Source: Microbacterium luteum (lineage in GTDB: Bacteria; Actinomycetota; Actinomycetes; Actinomycetales; Microbacteriaceae). From it: 64,000 nucleotides of DNA. The translations under genes were made by a program, and so were the position numbers. The stretch covers positions 2,232,001 through 2,296,000 of the forward strand of contig NZ_CP063814.1 of the NCBI RefSeq assembly GCF_015277875.1. Reading direction: 5' to 3'. Positions within the stretch are counted from its first letter, which is position 1. Every line of letters begins with the position of its first letter. The notes below the pieces were generated by a model that saw nothing but the letters and a program-made list of their open reading frames with translations, did not search any database and was not told the DNA's origin. Positions 16,938-26,150 of the stretch are shown one piece after another.

Positions 16938-18338
16938 ATGCCGGAACGGATGCCGCGGGACCAGCGGCTACGGATGCCGCGGGACCAGCGGCTCGTCCTG
17001 ACGATCGCGATCCTCGCGTCGTTCGTGTCCTTCCTCGACGGCACGGTGGTGACCGTCGCCCTCCCGGCGATCCGCGATGACCTCGGCGGTGGCCTCGCCA
17101 CGCAGCAGTGGGTGGTCGACGCCTACCTGATCACTCTGGGCGCCCTGATCCTCGTGGCGGGATCCCTCAGCGACGTCTACGGCCGCATCCGCGTGCTGCG
17201 CTGGGGACTCGTGCTCTTCGGCATCACCTCGATCGCGATCGCCGCGGCCCCCACGCCCGAGTTCCTGATCGTCGCGCGCGCCCTTCAGGGGGTCGCCGGA
17301 GCCCTCCTCGTGCCCAGTTCACTGGCCCTCATCACGGCGACCTTCCGCGATGCCGCGCAGGCGCGCGCCATCGGGATCTGGACGGCAGCCACGACCGGCG
17401 CGATGGTGGTCGGCCCCGTCATCGGCGGGCTGAGCGTCGACCTGCTCTCGTGGCGACTGGTGTTCCTCATCAACGTGGTGCCGATCGGCGTCACCCTGTG
17501 GCTGCTCGCGGTGCTCAGACGCCCCGATGTGCGCGCGCCGGGTCGCACCGTCGACGTGTGGGGCGCCGTGCTGTGCACGCTGGGTCTCGGCGGCATGGTC
17601 TTCGCGCTCATCGAGCAGCCGAGCCTGGGGTGGGGATCCCCCGCCATCTGGGGCAGCGCCGCCGTCGGCGTGGCGTCGTTCGCCGGTTTCCTCGTGCGGC
17701 AGGCGGCGGCAGAGGATCCGATGATGCCCCTGGACCTCTTCCGTGCGCGCAACTTCTGGGCCGGCAACCTCGCGACGGCGTTCGTCTATGCCGCGCTCTC
17801 GCTCAACGGCTTCGTCGTCGGCGTCTACCTGCAGCAGGGAGCCGGGCTGTCGGCGACCCTGGCTGGACTCGCGACCCTCCCCATCACGATCCTCATGATC
17901 CTCTTCAGCTCGCGCGTCGGTGACCTCGCCGGCCGGTTCGGCCCGCGCCTGTTCATGACCGTCGGGCCGATCGTGATGGCCGCGGGCGCCCTGCTGCTGC
18001 TGTCCGTCGGCGAAGCGTTCGACTACTGGACCCAGGTGCTCCCCGGGGTGATCGCCTTCGGTCTGGGTCTCACCCTCACGGTGTCGCCGCTCACCTCGGC
18101 GATCCTCGGCGCGATCGACACGTCGAGATCGGGTATCGCATCGGCGGTGAACAACGCCATCTCACGGGTCGCGGGGCTCATCGTGATCGCGATGCTCGCC
18201 ACCATCGTCGGCGGCGCCCTCGACCTCGACGGCTTCCACCGCGCTGCCGTCGTGACGGCCGCCCTGCTCGCGGTCGGCGGCGCGGTCTCGTTCGCCGGCA
18301 TCCGCAACCGGCTCCCGGCCCGCTCCGACGTAGGCTGA
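16938..18338 (+). CDS. MFS transporter, DHA2 (EmrB/QacA) type
   Basis: This 466-residue membrane transporter should have about 14 helices, typical of proton-driven drug exporters. The DHA2 opening LASFVSFLDGTVVTVALPAI (motif D1), GSLSDVYGRIRVLRWG (motif A) and the motif C-like ATTGAMVVGPVIGG are present. The substrate is unknown and no regulator lies beside it. The N-terminus carries an exact repeat of RMPRDQRL caused by a 24-base duplication. It is closely followed by deoC, but deoC has its own promoter-like box. Confidence 0.9.
   Translation: MPERMPRDQRLRMPRDQRLVLTIAILASFVSFLDGTVVTVALPAIRDDLGGGLATQQWVVDAYLITLGALILVAGSLSDVYGRIRVLRWGLVLFGITSIAIAAAPTPEFLIVARALQGVAGALLVPSSLALITATFRDAAQARAIGIWTAATTGAMVVGPVIGGLSVDLLSWRLVFLINVVPIGVTLWLLAVLRRPDVRAPGRTVDVWGAVLCTLGLGGMVFALIEQPSLGWGSPAIWGSAAVGVASFAGFLVRQAAAEDPMMPLDLFRARNFWAGNLATAFVYAALSLNGFVVGVYLQQGAGLSATLAGLATLPITILMILFSSRVGDLAGRFGPRLFMTVGPIVMAAGALLLLSVGEAFDYWTQVLPGVIAFGLGLTLTVSPLTSAILGAIDTSRSGIASAVNNAISRVAGLIVIAMLATIVGGALDLDGFHRAAVVTAALLAVGGAVSFAGIRNRLPARSDVG
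16947..16994 (+). repeat. 24-bp tandem duplication at the MFS N-terminus
   Basis: Two adjacent 24-base units (16947-16970 and 16971-16994) differ only at their last base and encode RMPRDQRL twice. Copy-number change would keep the frame and add or remove eight residues, including an in-frame ATG in each unit. Confidence 0.9.
18331..18336 (+). promoter_or_regulatory. -10 box of deoC (leaderless)
   Basis: TAGGCT ends 6 bases before the ATG at 18343. Its first three bases fall within the final codons of the MFS gene, so deoC can be expressed independently. Confidence 0.5.
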
Positions 18339-18342
18339 GCAC

Positions 18343-19059
18343 ATGACCACCTACACCGAGCGTCAGCTCGCCGCGACCATCGACCACGCCATCCTCAAGC
18401 CCGAACTGACGCGGGCCGAGGTCGACGCCGAACTCGACATCGCCGCCGAATGGAAGGTCTTCAGCGTCTGCGTGCGTCCCTCGGACATCCCCCACGCCGT
18501 CGCGCGCCTGACGGGGACCGGGGTCGCCGTCGGCACGGTGATCGGCTTCCCCCACGGCACCACCTCGACCGCGACGAAGGTCGCCGAGGTGACCCGGGCT
18601 CTCGCCGACGGAGCGGTCGAGCTCGACATGGTGCTCAACATCGGATGGCTGCGTTCCGGCATGGACGCCGACGTGCAGGCCGACATCCGTGCGGTGGTCG
18701 AGGCAGCTGAGGGCCACGTCGTCAAGGTGATCTTCGAGACCTCCTACCTCGACGACGAGCAGATCATCCGCGCGTGCCGCCTCAGCGAGGCCGCGGGAGC
18801 CGACTTCGTGAAGACGTCCTCCGGATTCGCCGGCGGAGGCGCCACGGTCGCGCACATCCGGCTCATGCGCGACAGCGTCGGGGACAGCGTGCAGGTGAAG
18901 GCCTCCGGCGGAGTGCGCGGCCTCGACGCGGCCGTCGCGATGCTCGACGCCGGCGCCACGCGCCTGGGCACCTCCGCGGCGGCGACCATCCTCGGCGCCG
19001 CCCGCGCGCACGATGCCGGCGAGACGCCTGCCGGCGGAGTCGACGAGTCCTCCTACTGA
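18343..19059 (+). CDS. deoC: Deoxyribose-phosphate aldolase
   Basis: DeoC cleaves 2-deoxy-D-ribose 5-phosphate to glyceraldehyde 3-phosphate and acetaldehyde in deoxynucleoside salvage. The 238-residue TIM barrel shows IDHAILKPELT at the first strand, ELDMVLNIGW, the Schiff-base region VVKVIFETSYL (Lys near residue 128), GADFVKTSSGF and VKASGGVR, whose Lys activates the catalytic Lys. The length is slightly above the usual 220 because of a Gly/Glu/Ser C-terminal tail. Other deo genes are not in the window. Confidence 0.95.
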   Translation: MTTYTERQLAATIDHAILKPELTRAEVDAELDIAAEWKVFSVCVRPSDIPHAVARLTGTGVAVGTVIGFPHGTTSTATKVAEVTRALADGAVELDMVLNIGWLRSGMDADVQADIRAVVEAAEGHVVKVIFETSYLDDEQIIRACRLSEAAGADFVKTSSGFAGGGATVAHIRLMRDSVGDSVQVKASGGVRGLDAAVAMLDAGATRLGTSAAATILGAARAHDAGETPAGGVDESSY

Positions 19060-19078
19060 CGCGCGAGGCGCTCGGGCG

Positions 19079-20059
19079 TCAGGTGCCGCGCGTGAGGAGC
19101 GTCGCCCGCGTGCGGGCGACGTCATCGGCCATCTGCGCCATCAGCGGCTCGATGCCGCTGAAGGCCACCATCCCGCGCAGCCGCTCCACGAAGCGGATCT
19201 CCACGGTGTGTCCGTACAGATCGAGATCGGTCTCATCGAGCACATAGGCCTCCACCTGGCGGACGAGGACATCGCCGAACGTCGGATTCGTGCCGATGCT
19301 GATGGCGGCGGGATAGCGGGTGCGGGCGTGAGGCGCCGCACCCGAACCGGTCGGCTCGCCCTCATCGACGAGCCATCCGGCGTAGACCCCCTCGGCGGGA
19401 ACGAGGCCGTCGCCATCGGCGGAGAGGTTCGCGGTGGGGTACCCGAGATCGCGCCCCCGCTTCAGCCCGTGCACGACCTCGCCGCGCACCGCGTGAGGCC
19501 GACCGAGGAGCCGCGCGGCCGTGGCCACATCCCCCTCGGCGAGCAGGTCGCGCACCCAGGTCGACGACACGCGGCGGCCGTCGACCGCGCAGACGTCCTC
19601 GACGACATGCACGTCGAACCCGAGCTCGGTTCCGAGTGCGCGCAGCGTCTCCGGGTCGCCGGCACCGGCGCGGCCGAAGCGGAAGTCCTGCCCGACGAGA
19701 ACCGTGCGCACGGCCAGGGCGTCGACGAGAACGTGCTCGACGAAGTCGCGGGGATCCAGGGCGGCGAGCTGCTCGTCGAACGTGAGCACGAGGGTCGCGT
19801 CCACACCCGCGTCGGCGAGGAGCCGCACTTTCTGGGTCGTGCTCGCCAGCGCGTCCGGGCACGATTCGGGTCGCAGGACCGCGAGCGGATTGCGGTCGAA
19901 GGTGACCGCGACCACACGGGCACCGGTCGCGGCAGCATCGACGCGCGCGCGATCGATCACCGCGCGATGACCGGAGTGCACGCCGTCGAACTTGCCGATG
20001 GCGACGACCGACGGTCCGTAGCCCTCCGGAACCTCGTCGGGATGACGCCACACCGTCAC
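19079..20059 (-). CDS. ribF: Bifunctional riboflavin kinase / FAD synthetase
   Basis: RibF phosphorylates riboflavin to FMN and adenylates FMN to FAD. The N-terminal FAD synthetase domain shows VVAIGKFDGVHSGHRAV with the nucleotidyltransferase HxGH-like motif and STWVRDLLAEGDV; the C-terminal flavokinase domain shows RGRDLGYPTANL and AISIGTNPTFG. It has 326 residues, the normal length. The start is GTG 20059, overlapping the stop of the preceding gene as GTGA; the longer frame to 20182 lies inside that gene. It is the last gene of the truB cluster. Confidence 0.95.
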   Translation of the reverse strand: MTVWRHPDEVPEGYGPSVVAIGKFDGVHSGHRAVIDRARVDAAATGARVVAVTFDRNPLAVLRPESCPDALASTTQKVRLLADAGVDATLVLTFDEQLAALDPRDFVEHVLVDALAVRTVLVGQDFRFGRAGAGDPETLRALGTELGFDVHVVEDVCAVDGRRVSSTWVRDLLAEGDVATAARLLGRPHAVRGEVVHGLKRGRDLGYPTANLSADGDGLVPAEGVYAGWLVDEGEPTGSGAAPHARTRYPAAISIGTNPTFGDVLVRQVEAYVLDETDLDLYGHTVEIRFVERLRGMVAFSGIEPLMAQMADDVARTRATLLTRGT

Positions 20060-20499
20060 GGGGCCACCGAAGCGGGATGCGGCTCCGCGGTGACGCGGGC
20101 GCGGTGCGTCCACAGCCACCAGAGTCCGAGGAACGGCAGCACGAGCGGCACGAGGAGGTATCCCCCGCCGAACCAGGACCACACCGTCGGGTGGGCGAAG
20201 AGGTCGGGGAGCACGAAGCTCAGCGTTCCGACGATCAGGACGCCGGCGAGCTCGAAGCCGATGGCCACCCAGGCGATGCGGTACCAGATCGCGGAGGCCG
20301 AGAACACCAGGGCCAGTGTCGCGAGGATGTAGACGACGGCGGCCAGAGCCGACAGAGAATACGCCAGCGGTGCCTCGTCGAAGCGCTGGACGATCTGGAC
20401 GAAACTGCGGCCGGTCGCGGCGAGGGCCATGATCGCGTACACGATCACGAGCACCCGACCGATGCCGGTCATACGGGGGCGGGACGGGGGTGTGGACAT
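20056..20499 (-). CDS. Small membrane protein, four helices
   Basis: This is a 147-residue hydrophobic protein with four predicted spans and a short cytosolic N-terminus (MSTPPSRPRMTG). The last loop contains VWSWFGGGYLLVPLVLPFLGLWWLW. No family is recognised. It is conserved in position only by inference, lying between truB and ribF with a 4-base overlap onto ribF. TAGAAT lies 9 bases upstream of the ATG, with GAGG in between, so it may also have its own promoter. Confidence 0.72.
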   Translation of the reverse strand: MSTPPSRPRMTGIGRVLVIVYAIMALAATGRSFVQIVQRFDEAPLAYSLSALAAVVYILATLALVFSASAIWYRIAWVAIGFELAGVLIVGTLSFVLPDLFAHPTVWSWFGGGYLLVPLVLPFLGLWWLWTHRARVTAEPHPASVAP

Positions 20500-20536
20500 C
20501 GCACCTCGATTCTAGGCCTCGCGCGAGCGGGCCGCG

Positions 20537-20905
20537 TCACGCGATCTGGACGGCCCAGATCACCTGCATGCGGTAGACCATGATCGCCGCCGCGAGCGCG
20601 GCGACGCCGAGGACGACCGTGCTCCACCGGCTCCGCTCCAGCAGTGCCCACAGCACCGCCGCCGGCGGAACGAGCGCCGCGCTGACGAGATAGACCCAGA
20701 ACTCGAGCAGGCTCCCGGTCGGCGGGTTGCCGGCGAACGGGGCGATGATCGCGATCACGACCTGGGCGAGAAGCAGCAGCTCGACCAGCGCGAGCGAGCC
20801 CACGGTGAGGTCGCTCGGGCGGCGTCCGGCGAGGCCGAGCACGATGCACAGGGCACCCGCGACGACGGCTACAGCGACCTGGACGTAGGTGAACCACTCG
20901 ATCAC
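20537..20905 (-). CDS. Small membrane protein, four helices
   Basis: This 122-residue protein has four hydrophobic segments (about 7-26, 37-58, 66-87 and 93-112) and very short loops. It is not recognised. Its ATG overlaps the truB stop by four bases (ATGA), so it should be translationally coupled to truB. Confidence 0.72.
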   Translation of the reverse strand: MIEWFTYVQVAVAVVAGALCIVLGLAGRRPSDLTVGSLALVELLLLAQVVIAIIAPFAGNPPTGSLLEFWVYLVSAALVPPAAVLWALLERSRWSTVVLGVAALAAAIMVYRMQVIWAVQIA

Positions 20906-21792
20906 GCCCCGGCCTCCTCGGGCATGTTCATCTCGCTCCGCAGATCGTCGCCGCGCGGACGCACGACCCCCACGAAGGTCCCGTCCGGCGCGATCGCCGC
21001 GGCGCGCGGGGCGTCGATCGTCGCGGCAAGTCCGTGCAGCCGCTTGCCGTGTCGCAAGTCACGGGCCTGGTCGGCGGTGACCTCGAGCCGCGGCAGCACC
21101 GCGCACGCCGCCGCGGCGACCGGCATCATCCGCGCCGCATCGAGGTCATCGAGCGCCGAGGCATCGGCGACGTCGAACGATCCGACGCGCGTGCGCCGCA
21201 GCGCCGTCAGATGACCGCCCACGCCCAGCGCGGCGCCGAGATCGCGTGCGAGCGCCCGGATATAGGTCCCGCTGGAGCAGTCCACGACCACGTCGAGGTC
21301 GAGGATGTCGCCTTCGCGGCGCTCGGCGATCACGTCGAAGCGCGACACCGTGACCTCTCGAGCGGCGAGCTCGACATCCTCGCCCGCCCGCGCAAGGTCA
21401 TACGCGCGGCGCCCGTCGACCTTGATCGCCGACACGCGACTGGGGATCTGCGAGATGTCTCCGCGAAGGTGCGCGATGGCGCTCGTCACGGCGTCGGGTG
21501 AGACGCCGCCGGCGTCGATCCGGCCCGTCACCTGGCCGTCCGCGTCGTCGGTGTCGGTCGCCACTCCGAGCCGGATGGTCGCGCGATACGTCTTGTCCTG
21601 GCCGACGACGAAGGTGAGCAGGCGGGTGGCCGCCTCCACCCCCAGCACGAGGAGGCCCGTCGCCATGGGATCGAGGGTCCCCGCATGGCCGATCTTCCGC
21701 GTTCCGAGTGCGCGCCGCGCACGCGCGACGACGTCGTGGCTCGTGGGGCCGCCCGGCTTGTCGACGAGCAGGATGCCGGGGGCGGGACGCAT
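20902..21792 (-). CDS. truB: tRNA pseudouridine(55) synthase
   Basis: TruB makes pseudouridine 55 in the T loop of tRNAs. The 296-residue protein shows GILLVDKPGGPTSHDVV, KIGHAGTLDPMATGLL with the catalytic Asp near residue 42, DKTYRATIRLGVATDTDDADG, and CSSGTYIRALARDLG. The C-terminal PUA-like part is present. It heads a leftward cluster with two small membrane proteins and ribF. TAGGCT ends 6 bases before the ATG. Confidence 0.95.
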   Translation of the reverse strand: MRPAPGILLVDKPGGPTSHDVVARARRALGTRKIGHAGTLDPMATGLLVLGVEAATRLLTFVVGQDKTYRATIRLGVATDTDDADGQVTGRIDAGGVSPDAVTSAIAHLRGDISQIPSRVSAIKVDGRRAYDLARAGEDVELAAREVTVSRFDVIAERREGDILDLDVVVDCSSGTYIRALARDLGAALGVGGHLTALRRTRVGSFDVADASALDDLDAARMMPVAAAACAVLPRLEVTADQARDLRHGKRLHGLAATIDAPRAAAIAPDGTFVGVVRPRGDDLRSEMNMPEEAGA

Positions 21793-21798
21793 CCTCCC

Positions 21799-21804
21799 AG
21801 CCTA
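21799..21804 (-). promoter_or_regulatory. -10 box of truB (leaderless)
   Basis: TAGGCT on the minus strand ends 6 bases before ATG 21792; the spacer GGGAGG also resembles a ribosome site but is too close to act as one. Confidence 0.5.
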
Positions 21805-21844
21805 CGTGGCCCGGCCCGCCCGCCCCGTGCGCGGCATCGGATCG

Positions 21845-21850
21845 TACGCT
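21845..21850 (+). promoter_or_regulatory. -10 box of mutY (leaderless)
   Basis: TACGCT ends 6 bases before the ATG at 21857. Confidence 0.5.
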
Positions 21851-21856
21851 GGAGGG

Positions 21857-22732
21857 ATGCCCCGCAGCGCCGAGATCGCCACGCCGCTGAACGCCTGGTT
21901 CGCCGACAACGCGCGCGATCTCCCCTGGCGACACCCGGGCTTCGGCGCCTGGGGCGTGCTCGTGAGCGAATTCATGCTGCAGCAGACACCCGTGAACCGG
22001 GTGATCCCGCTGCTCGAGGCGTGGCTGCGACGCTGGCCCACGCCCGCGGCTCTGGCCGCTTCTCCCCCGGCCGACGCCGTCCGGCAGTGGGCCAACCTCG
22101 GCTACCCGCGCCGCGCCCTGTGGCTGCATCGCGCCGCCGTGGAGATCACGGAGCGCCACGGCGGCATCGTTCCCCGTTCGGTCGAGGATCTCCTCGCACT
22201 CACCGGAATCGGGGACTACACGGCCCGCGCCGTCGCCGTGTTCGCCTACGGCGACCGCCATCCGGTCGTCGACACGAACACCCGGCGGGTGATCGCGCGG
22301 ATCATCGACGGTCAGGCTCACCCTGGCGCGCCGCATCGTCGCGACCTCGCGGCGATGGAGGCGCTCATGCCGTCAGACGACGGCGCCGCCGCATGCTTCA
22401 ACGCCGCCGCGATGGAGCTGGGTGCGCTGGTGTGCACCGCGCGATCACCGCGATGCGGGTCGTGCCCCGTCTCCGCCGAGTGCGCCTGGCGGGCGGCCGG
22501 ATACCCCGACACCGGCGACACCCGCAAGAAGCAGGCGAAGTACGAAGGAAGCGACCGACAGGCGCGCGGCGCGATCCTCGCCGCGCTGCGGGAGATCGAG
22601 GTGCATCAGGTCTCCGCCGAGGAGGTCATCCCCGCGTGGCCGGACCCGGTCCAGCGCGATCGCGCGATCGACTCCCTCGTGGCCGATGGGCTCATCGAGG
22701 CGGTCGACGGGATGCTCCGACTGCCGCGCTGA
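21857..22732 (+). CDS. mutY: A/G-specific adenine DNA glycosylase
   Basis: MutY removes adenine mispaired with 8-oxoguanine. The 291-residue protein has the helix-hairpin-helix LLALTGIGDYTARAVAVFAYG, catalytic Glu in SEFMLQQTPVNRV, catalytic Asp in VVDTNTRRV, and a complete 4Fe-4S ligand set C-x6-C-x2-C-x5-C (from CTARSPRC to CPVSAEC). It is shorter than E. coli MutY (350) because the C-terminal NUDIX-like 8-oxoG sensing domain is replaced by a short winged-helix-like tail of about 60 residues. The start at 21857 is fixed by homology and the -10 box. Confidence 0.93.
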   Translation: MPRSAEIATPLNAWFADNARDLPWRHPGFGAWGVLVSEFMLQQTPVNRVIPLLEAWLRRWPTPAALAASPPADAVRQWANLGYPRRALWLHRAAVEITERHGGIVPRSVEDLLALTGIGDYTARAVAVFAYGDRHPVVDTNTRRVIARIIDGQAHPGAPHRRDLAAMEALMPSDDGAAACFNAAAMELGALVCTARSPRCGSCPVSAECAWRAAGYPDTGDTRKKQAKYEGSDRQARGAILAALREIEVHQVSAEEVIPAWPDPVQRDRAIDSLVADGLIEAVDGMLRLPR

Positions 22733-22744
22733 AACGCGACGCGC

Positions 22745-23182
22745 TCATTCCTCGTCGTCGTCGCGGACCTTCTTGTAGGGGTCCGCCTCGCCGGCGAAGC
22801 TCGCCGTTCCAGCGATCCCGGCCACGGCCTCATCCCGCTCACGCGCCTCGCGCAGAAGCTCCTCGATGTGGCCGGCGTTCTCGGGAATCCCGTCCGGGAT
22901 GAACTCCAGGGTCGGCACGAGGCGGGCGCTGAGCTTGCGTCCCACCTCACTGCGGAGCATCCCGGTGGCTGCGCGCAGTGCTTCAGCCGACGACGCCTGC
23001 TCCTTCTCGTCTCCGAGCACCGTGTAGAACACCGACGCGTGCTGGAGATCTCCGGTCACCCGCACATCGGTGATGGTGACGAAGCCGAGCCGCGGGTCGC
23101 GCAGCCCCTTCTCGAGACGTTCGGCGATGAGGACGCGGATCCGGTCCGCCAGTCGCGCCTGTCGTTCGTTTCCCATAGTCAC
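22745..23182 (-). CDS. rbfA: 30S ribosome-binding factor RbfA
   Basis: RbfA helps 16S rRNA maturation during 30S assembly. The 145-residue protein has the KH-like fold: RQARLADRIRVLIAERLEKGLRDPRLGFVTIT, then the central DLQHASVFYTVLGDE and LVPTLEFIPD. The C-terminal 30 residues are acidic (DPYKKVRDDDEE). GTG 23182 has AGGAG spaced by about six bases; ATG 23176 is the alternative. It follows infB after a 140-base gap containing a large inverted repeat. Confidence 0.93.
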   Translation of the reverse strand: MTMGNERQARLADRIRVLIAERLEKGLRDPRLGFVTITDVRVTGDLQHASVFYTVLGDEKEQASSAEALRAATGMLRSEVGRKLSARLVPTLEFIPDGIPENAGHIEELLREARERDEAVAGIAGTASFAGEADPYKKVRDDDEE

Positions 23183-23222
23183 TCTTTCTCCTCATCGCCG
23201 ACGGCTGTCTTCGCGGCCGCGA

Positions 23223-23308
23223 GGAGGCTGCCTTCCCGAGAGCGAGCATCGGGGTGCCCGCGAAGCGGGCGGGGTCCCCGCTCTGCGAGCGAAGGGAAGG
23301 CAGCCTCC
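23223..23308 (-). repeat. Large branched inverted repeat between infB and rbfA
   Basis: GGAGGCTGCCTTCCC (23223-23237) pairs perfectly with 23294-23308. Inside it, AGAGCG (23239-23244) pairs with 23279-23284 and GCCCGC/GCGGGC (23256-23261/23265-23270) forms a tight hairpin. The structure could attenuate, process or stabilise the nusA-infB-rbfA mRNA. It is not a tRNA, since no acceptor or anticodon geometry fits. Confidence 0.7.
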
Positions 23309-23322
23309 GGAGCAGCAAATGG

Positions 23323-26094
23323 TCAGCCGCGCGGCTTCTCCACCATTTCGGTCGTCTCGATCTCGTCGCCGATCTGGATGTCGTTGTACTTGCCGAGGCC
23401 GATACCGCATTCGTAGTCGGTGCGGACCTCGGTGACATCGTCCTTGAAGCGGCGCAGCGACTCGATGGCCAGGCCATCGGCGATGACGACGCCTTCGCGG
23501 ATGATGCGGGCCTTGGCGTTGCGCGTGATGGTGCCGCTTCGCACGATCGCTCCGGCGATGTTGCCGAACTTCGACGAGCGGAACACCTCGCGGATCTCCG
23601 CGACACCCGACTGCACCTCTTCGAACTCCGGCTTGAGCAGGCCCTTGAGCGACTGCTCGACGTCGTCGATCGCGTTGTAGATGACCGAGTAGAAGCGGAT
23701 GTCCACACCCTCGCGCGCGGCGCGCTCACGAGCCTTGGCATCGGGGCGCACGTTGAAGCCGATCACGATCGCGTTGTCGATCGTGGCCAGGTTCACGTCG
23801 GACTCGGTGACGGCACCCACACCGCGGTGGATGATCCGCAGCTGCACCGACTCGTCGACCTCGATCTTCAGCAGCGACTCCTCGAGCGCCTCCACGGCAC
23901 CGGAGACGTCGCCCTTGATGATGAGGTTGAGCGAGGTGACCTTGCCCTCCTCGAGAGCGCGGGTGAAGTCCTCGAGCGAGATGCGCTTGCGGGCCTTGGC
24001 CAGCTGGGCGTTGCGCTCGGCGGCTTCGCGCTTCTCAGCGATCTGGCGCGCGGTGCGGTCCTCTTCGGTCACGATGAACACGTCGCCCGCACGGGGCACC
24101 GAGTTCAGACCCTGCACCTGGACCGGCCGCGACGGAGCGGCCTCCGCGACCTGCTCGCCGTTCTCGTCGATCATGGCGCGCACGCGGCCGTAGGCGGTGC
24201 CGGCGACGATGGCGTCTCCGACCCGGAGGGTTCCGGACTGGATCAGCACCGTCGCGACCGAACCGCGACCCTTGTCGAGCTTGGCCTCGATCGCGACACC
24301 GCGGGCGTCCTTGTTCGGGTTCGCACGCAGGTCGAGACCCGCGTCGGCGGTGAGCAGCACCGCATCCAGAAGGTCCTGGATGCCCGTGCCCTGCCGGGCC
24401 GAGACGTCGACGAACATCACGTCGCCGCCGTACTCCTCCGCGACGAGACCGTACTCGGTGAGCTGCTGGCGCACCCGGCCCGGGTTCGCGTCGGGCTTGT
24501 CGACCTTGTTGACGGCCACGACGATCGGAACCTCGGCGGCCTGGGCGTGGTTGAGCGCCTCCACCGTCTGGGGCATGATGCCGTCGTCGGCGGCGACCAC
24601 GAGGATCGCGAGGTCGGTCACCTGCGCACCACGGGCACGCATGGCGGTGAAGGCCTCGTGACCCGGGGTGTCGATGAAGGTGATCGCGCGCTCGATCTCT
24701 TCGTGCTCGGTCCACACCTGATAGGCGCCGATGTGCTGCGTGATGCCGCCGGCCTCGCCCTCGGTGACGTTCGTCTCACGGATCGCGTCGAGAAGGCGCG
24801 TCTTACCGTGGTCGACGTGGCCCATGACGGTCACGACGGGCGGACGGATCTCGAGCTGGTCGTCGTCCTCTTCCGCGAGCTCCTGCTCGAGGTCGAGGCC
24901 GAAGCCCTCGAGGAGCTCCTTGTCCTCGTCCTCGGGCGAGACCATCTGGATCTTGTAGCCGAGCTCATCGCCGAGCACCTCGAAGGTGGCCTCGTCGAGC
25001 GACTCCGTCGCGGTGGCCATCTCGCCCAGGTTGAACAGGATGGTCACCAGGGTCGACGGCTGCACCGAGTAGCCGGCGAGCTGCTCGATCTTGTCCGCGA
25101 AGTCGGAGATCGATGCGCCGCGGCGCATGCGGATGATCTCGCCGTTGCCCTTGCGGACGTTGACGCCGCCGACCTGCGGCGCATCCCTCATCTCGAATTC
25201 TTGACGCTTCGCCCGACGCGACTTGCGCTGCTTCGACTTGCCGCCGCCCTTGCCGAAGGCACCGGCTGTGCCGCCGCCGCGGCCACGGCCGCCACCGCCG
25301 GGCCGACCGGCGAAACCGCCGCCGGGCCGACCGGCGAAACCGCCACCGGCACCGCCGCCGCCACCGGGCCGACCGGCGCCGCCGGGACGCTGCTGGAAGG
25401 GGGCACCGCCGCGGCCGCCACCGGGACGACCGGCGCCGCCCGGACGCGGGGCGCCGGGACGCGGCGAACCGGGACGCGGGGCCTGCGGACGCGGGATGTT
25501 GCCGGGGTTGGGGCGCTGCCCCATGCCCTGCGACGACGCGAACGGGTTGTTTCCGGGACGCGGGCCCGCGGGACGCTGGCCCATGCCCTGCGACGACGCG
25601 AACGGGTTGTTGCCCGGACGGGGAGAGCCACCGGAACGCTGATTGCCGCCGGGACGCTGGGTGCCGCCGGGACGGGGAGCCTGCGGCGTCGAACCGCCGG
25701 GGGCGGGCTTGGGTCCGGGGCGCGAAGCGGGTGCGTCCGCGGAGGGCTTCGGCGCCGGTGCACCCGGCTTCGGAGTGCTCGCGGCGGGCGCCGCTGCGGC
25801 TGCCGGCGTCGCGGCTCCCGGCTTCGGGGCCGCACCGGGCTTGGGTGCCGCACCCGGCTTCGGGGCGGTCGCGCCGGGTCGCGCGGACCCGGGCTTCGGC
25901 GCGCCGGCGGCGGGCTTGGCGTCAGCCGACCCGCCCTCAGAGGCGAGGGCTGCGCGAAGCTTCCGGGCGACCGGGGGCTCGATCGTCGATGAGGGGCTCT
26001 TGACGAACTCGCCGAGCTCCTTGAGCTTGGCGAGGGCCACCTTGCTGTCGACGCCGAGCTCGGAAGCGATCTCGTGTACGCGTGGTTTTGCCAC
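23323..26094 (-). CDS. infB: Translation initiation factor IF-2
   Basis: IF-2 is the GTPase that places initiator tRNA on the 30S subunit and promotes 50S joining. The 923-residue protein has an IF2_N helical module (1-55), a Pro/Gly/Ala/Arg-rich linker of about 230 residues, a second N-domain (about 300-400), then the G domain with [10 protein letters not shown] near residue 425, [10 protein letters not shown] and [12 protein letters not shown] near 530, domain II and the C1/C2 fMet-tRNA-binding domains. It starts at GTG with CAGGAG upstream. It belongs to the nusA-ylxR-infB-rbfA operon. Confidence 0.97.
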   Translation of the reverse strand: MAKPRVHEIASELGVDSKVALAKLKELGEFVKSPSSTIEPPVARKLRAALASEGGSADAKPAAGAPKPGSARPGATAPKPGAAPKPGAAPKPGAATPAAAAAPAASTPKPGAPAPKPSADAPASRPGPKPAPGGSTPQAPRPGGTQRPGGNQRSGGSPRPGNNPFASSQGMGQRPAGPRPGNNPFASSQGMGQRPNPGNIPRPQAPRPGSPRPGAPRPGGAGRPGGGRGGAPFQQRPGGAGRPGGGGGAGGGFAGRPGGGFAGRPGGGGRGRGGGTAGAFGKGGGKSKQRKSRRAKRQEFEMRDAPQVGGVNVRKGNGEIIRMRRGASISDFADKIEQLAGYSVQPSTLVTILFNLGEMATATESLDEATFEVLGDELGYKIQMVSPEDEDKELLEGFGLDLEQELAEEDDDQLEIRPPVVTVMGHVDHGKTRLLDAIRETNVTEGEAGGITQHIGAYQVWTEHEEIERAITFIDTPGHEAFTAMRARGAQVTDLAILVVAADDGIMPQTVEALNHAQAAEVPIVVAVNKVDKPDANPGRVRQQLTEYGLVAEEYGGDVMFVDVSARQGTGIQDLLDAVLLTADAGLDLRANPNKDARGVAIEAKLDKGRGSVATVLIQSGTLRVGDAIVAGTAYGRVRAMIDENGEQVAEAAPSRPVQVQGLNSVPRAGDVFIVTEEDRTARQIAEKREAAERNAQLAKARKRISLEDFTRALEEGKVTSLNLIIKGDVSGAVEALEESLLKIEVDESVQLRIIHRGVGAVTESDVNLATIDNAIVIGFNVRPDAKARERAAREGVDIRFYSVIYNAIDDVEQSLKGLLKPEFEEVQSGVAEIREVFRSSKFGNIAGAIVRSGTITRNAKARIIREGVVIADGLAIESLRRFKDDVTEVRTDYECGIGLGKYNDIQIGDEIETTEMVEKPRG
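25518..25611 (-). repeat. 60-base-period coding repeat in the IF-2 linker
   Basis: Two nearly identical stretches (25518-25551 and 25578-25611) each encode [18 protein letters not shown] sequence within the low-complexity linker. This is in-frame internal duplication, not a CRISPR. Confidence 0.8.
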
Positions 26095-26150
26095 AATTCT
26101 CCTGTCTGGGGTCCACCCAGGCAGGGCAGACCGTTAGTCGCGGACGGGTC

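Noticed and set aside
23223..23308. Possible tRNA or structured ncRNA in the infB-rbfA gap
   Set aside because: The helices do not fit a cloverleaf, and there is no anticodon loop or 3' acceptor end; kept only as an inverted repeat.
25280..25720. CRISPR-like regular repeats
   Set aside because: The repetition is codon-level Gly/Pro/Arg low complexity within IF-2; there are no spacers and no cas genes.
23254..25992. A 912-residue open frame antisense to infB
   Set aside because: It is a by-product of high GC on the opposite strand; its composition is biased to Val, Leu, Asp and Arg with no family features, and IF-2 on the other strand is certain.
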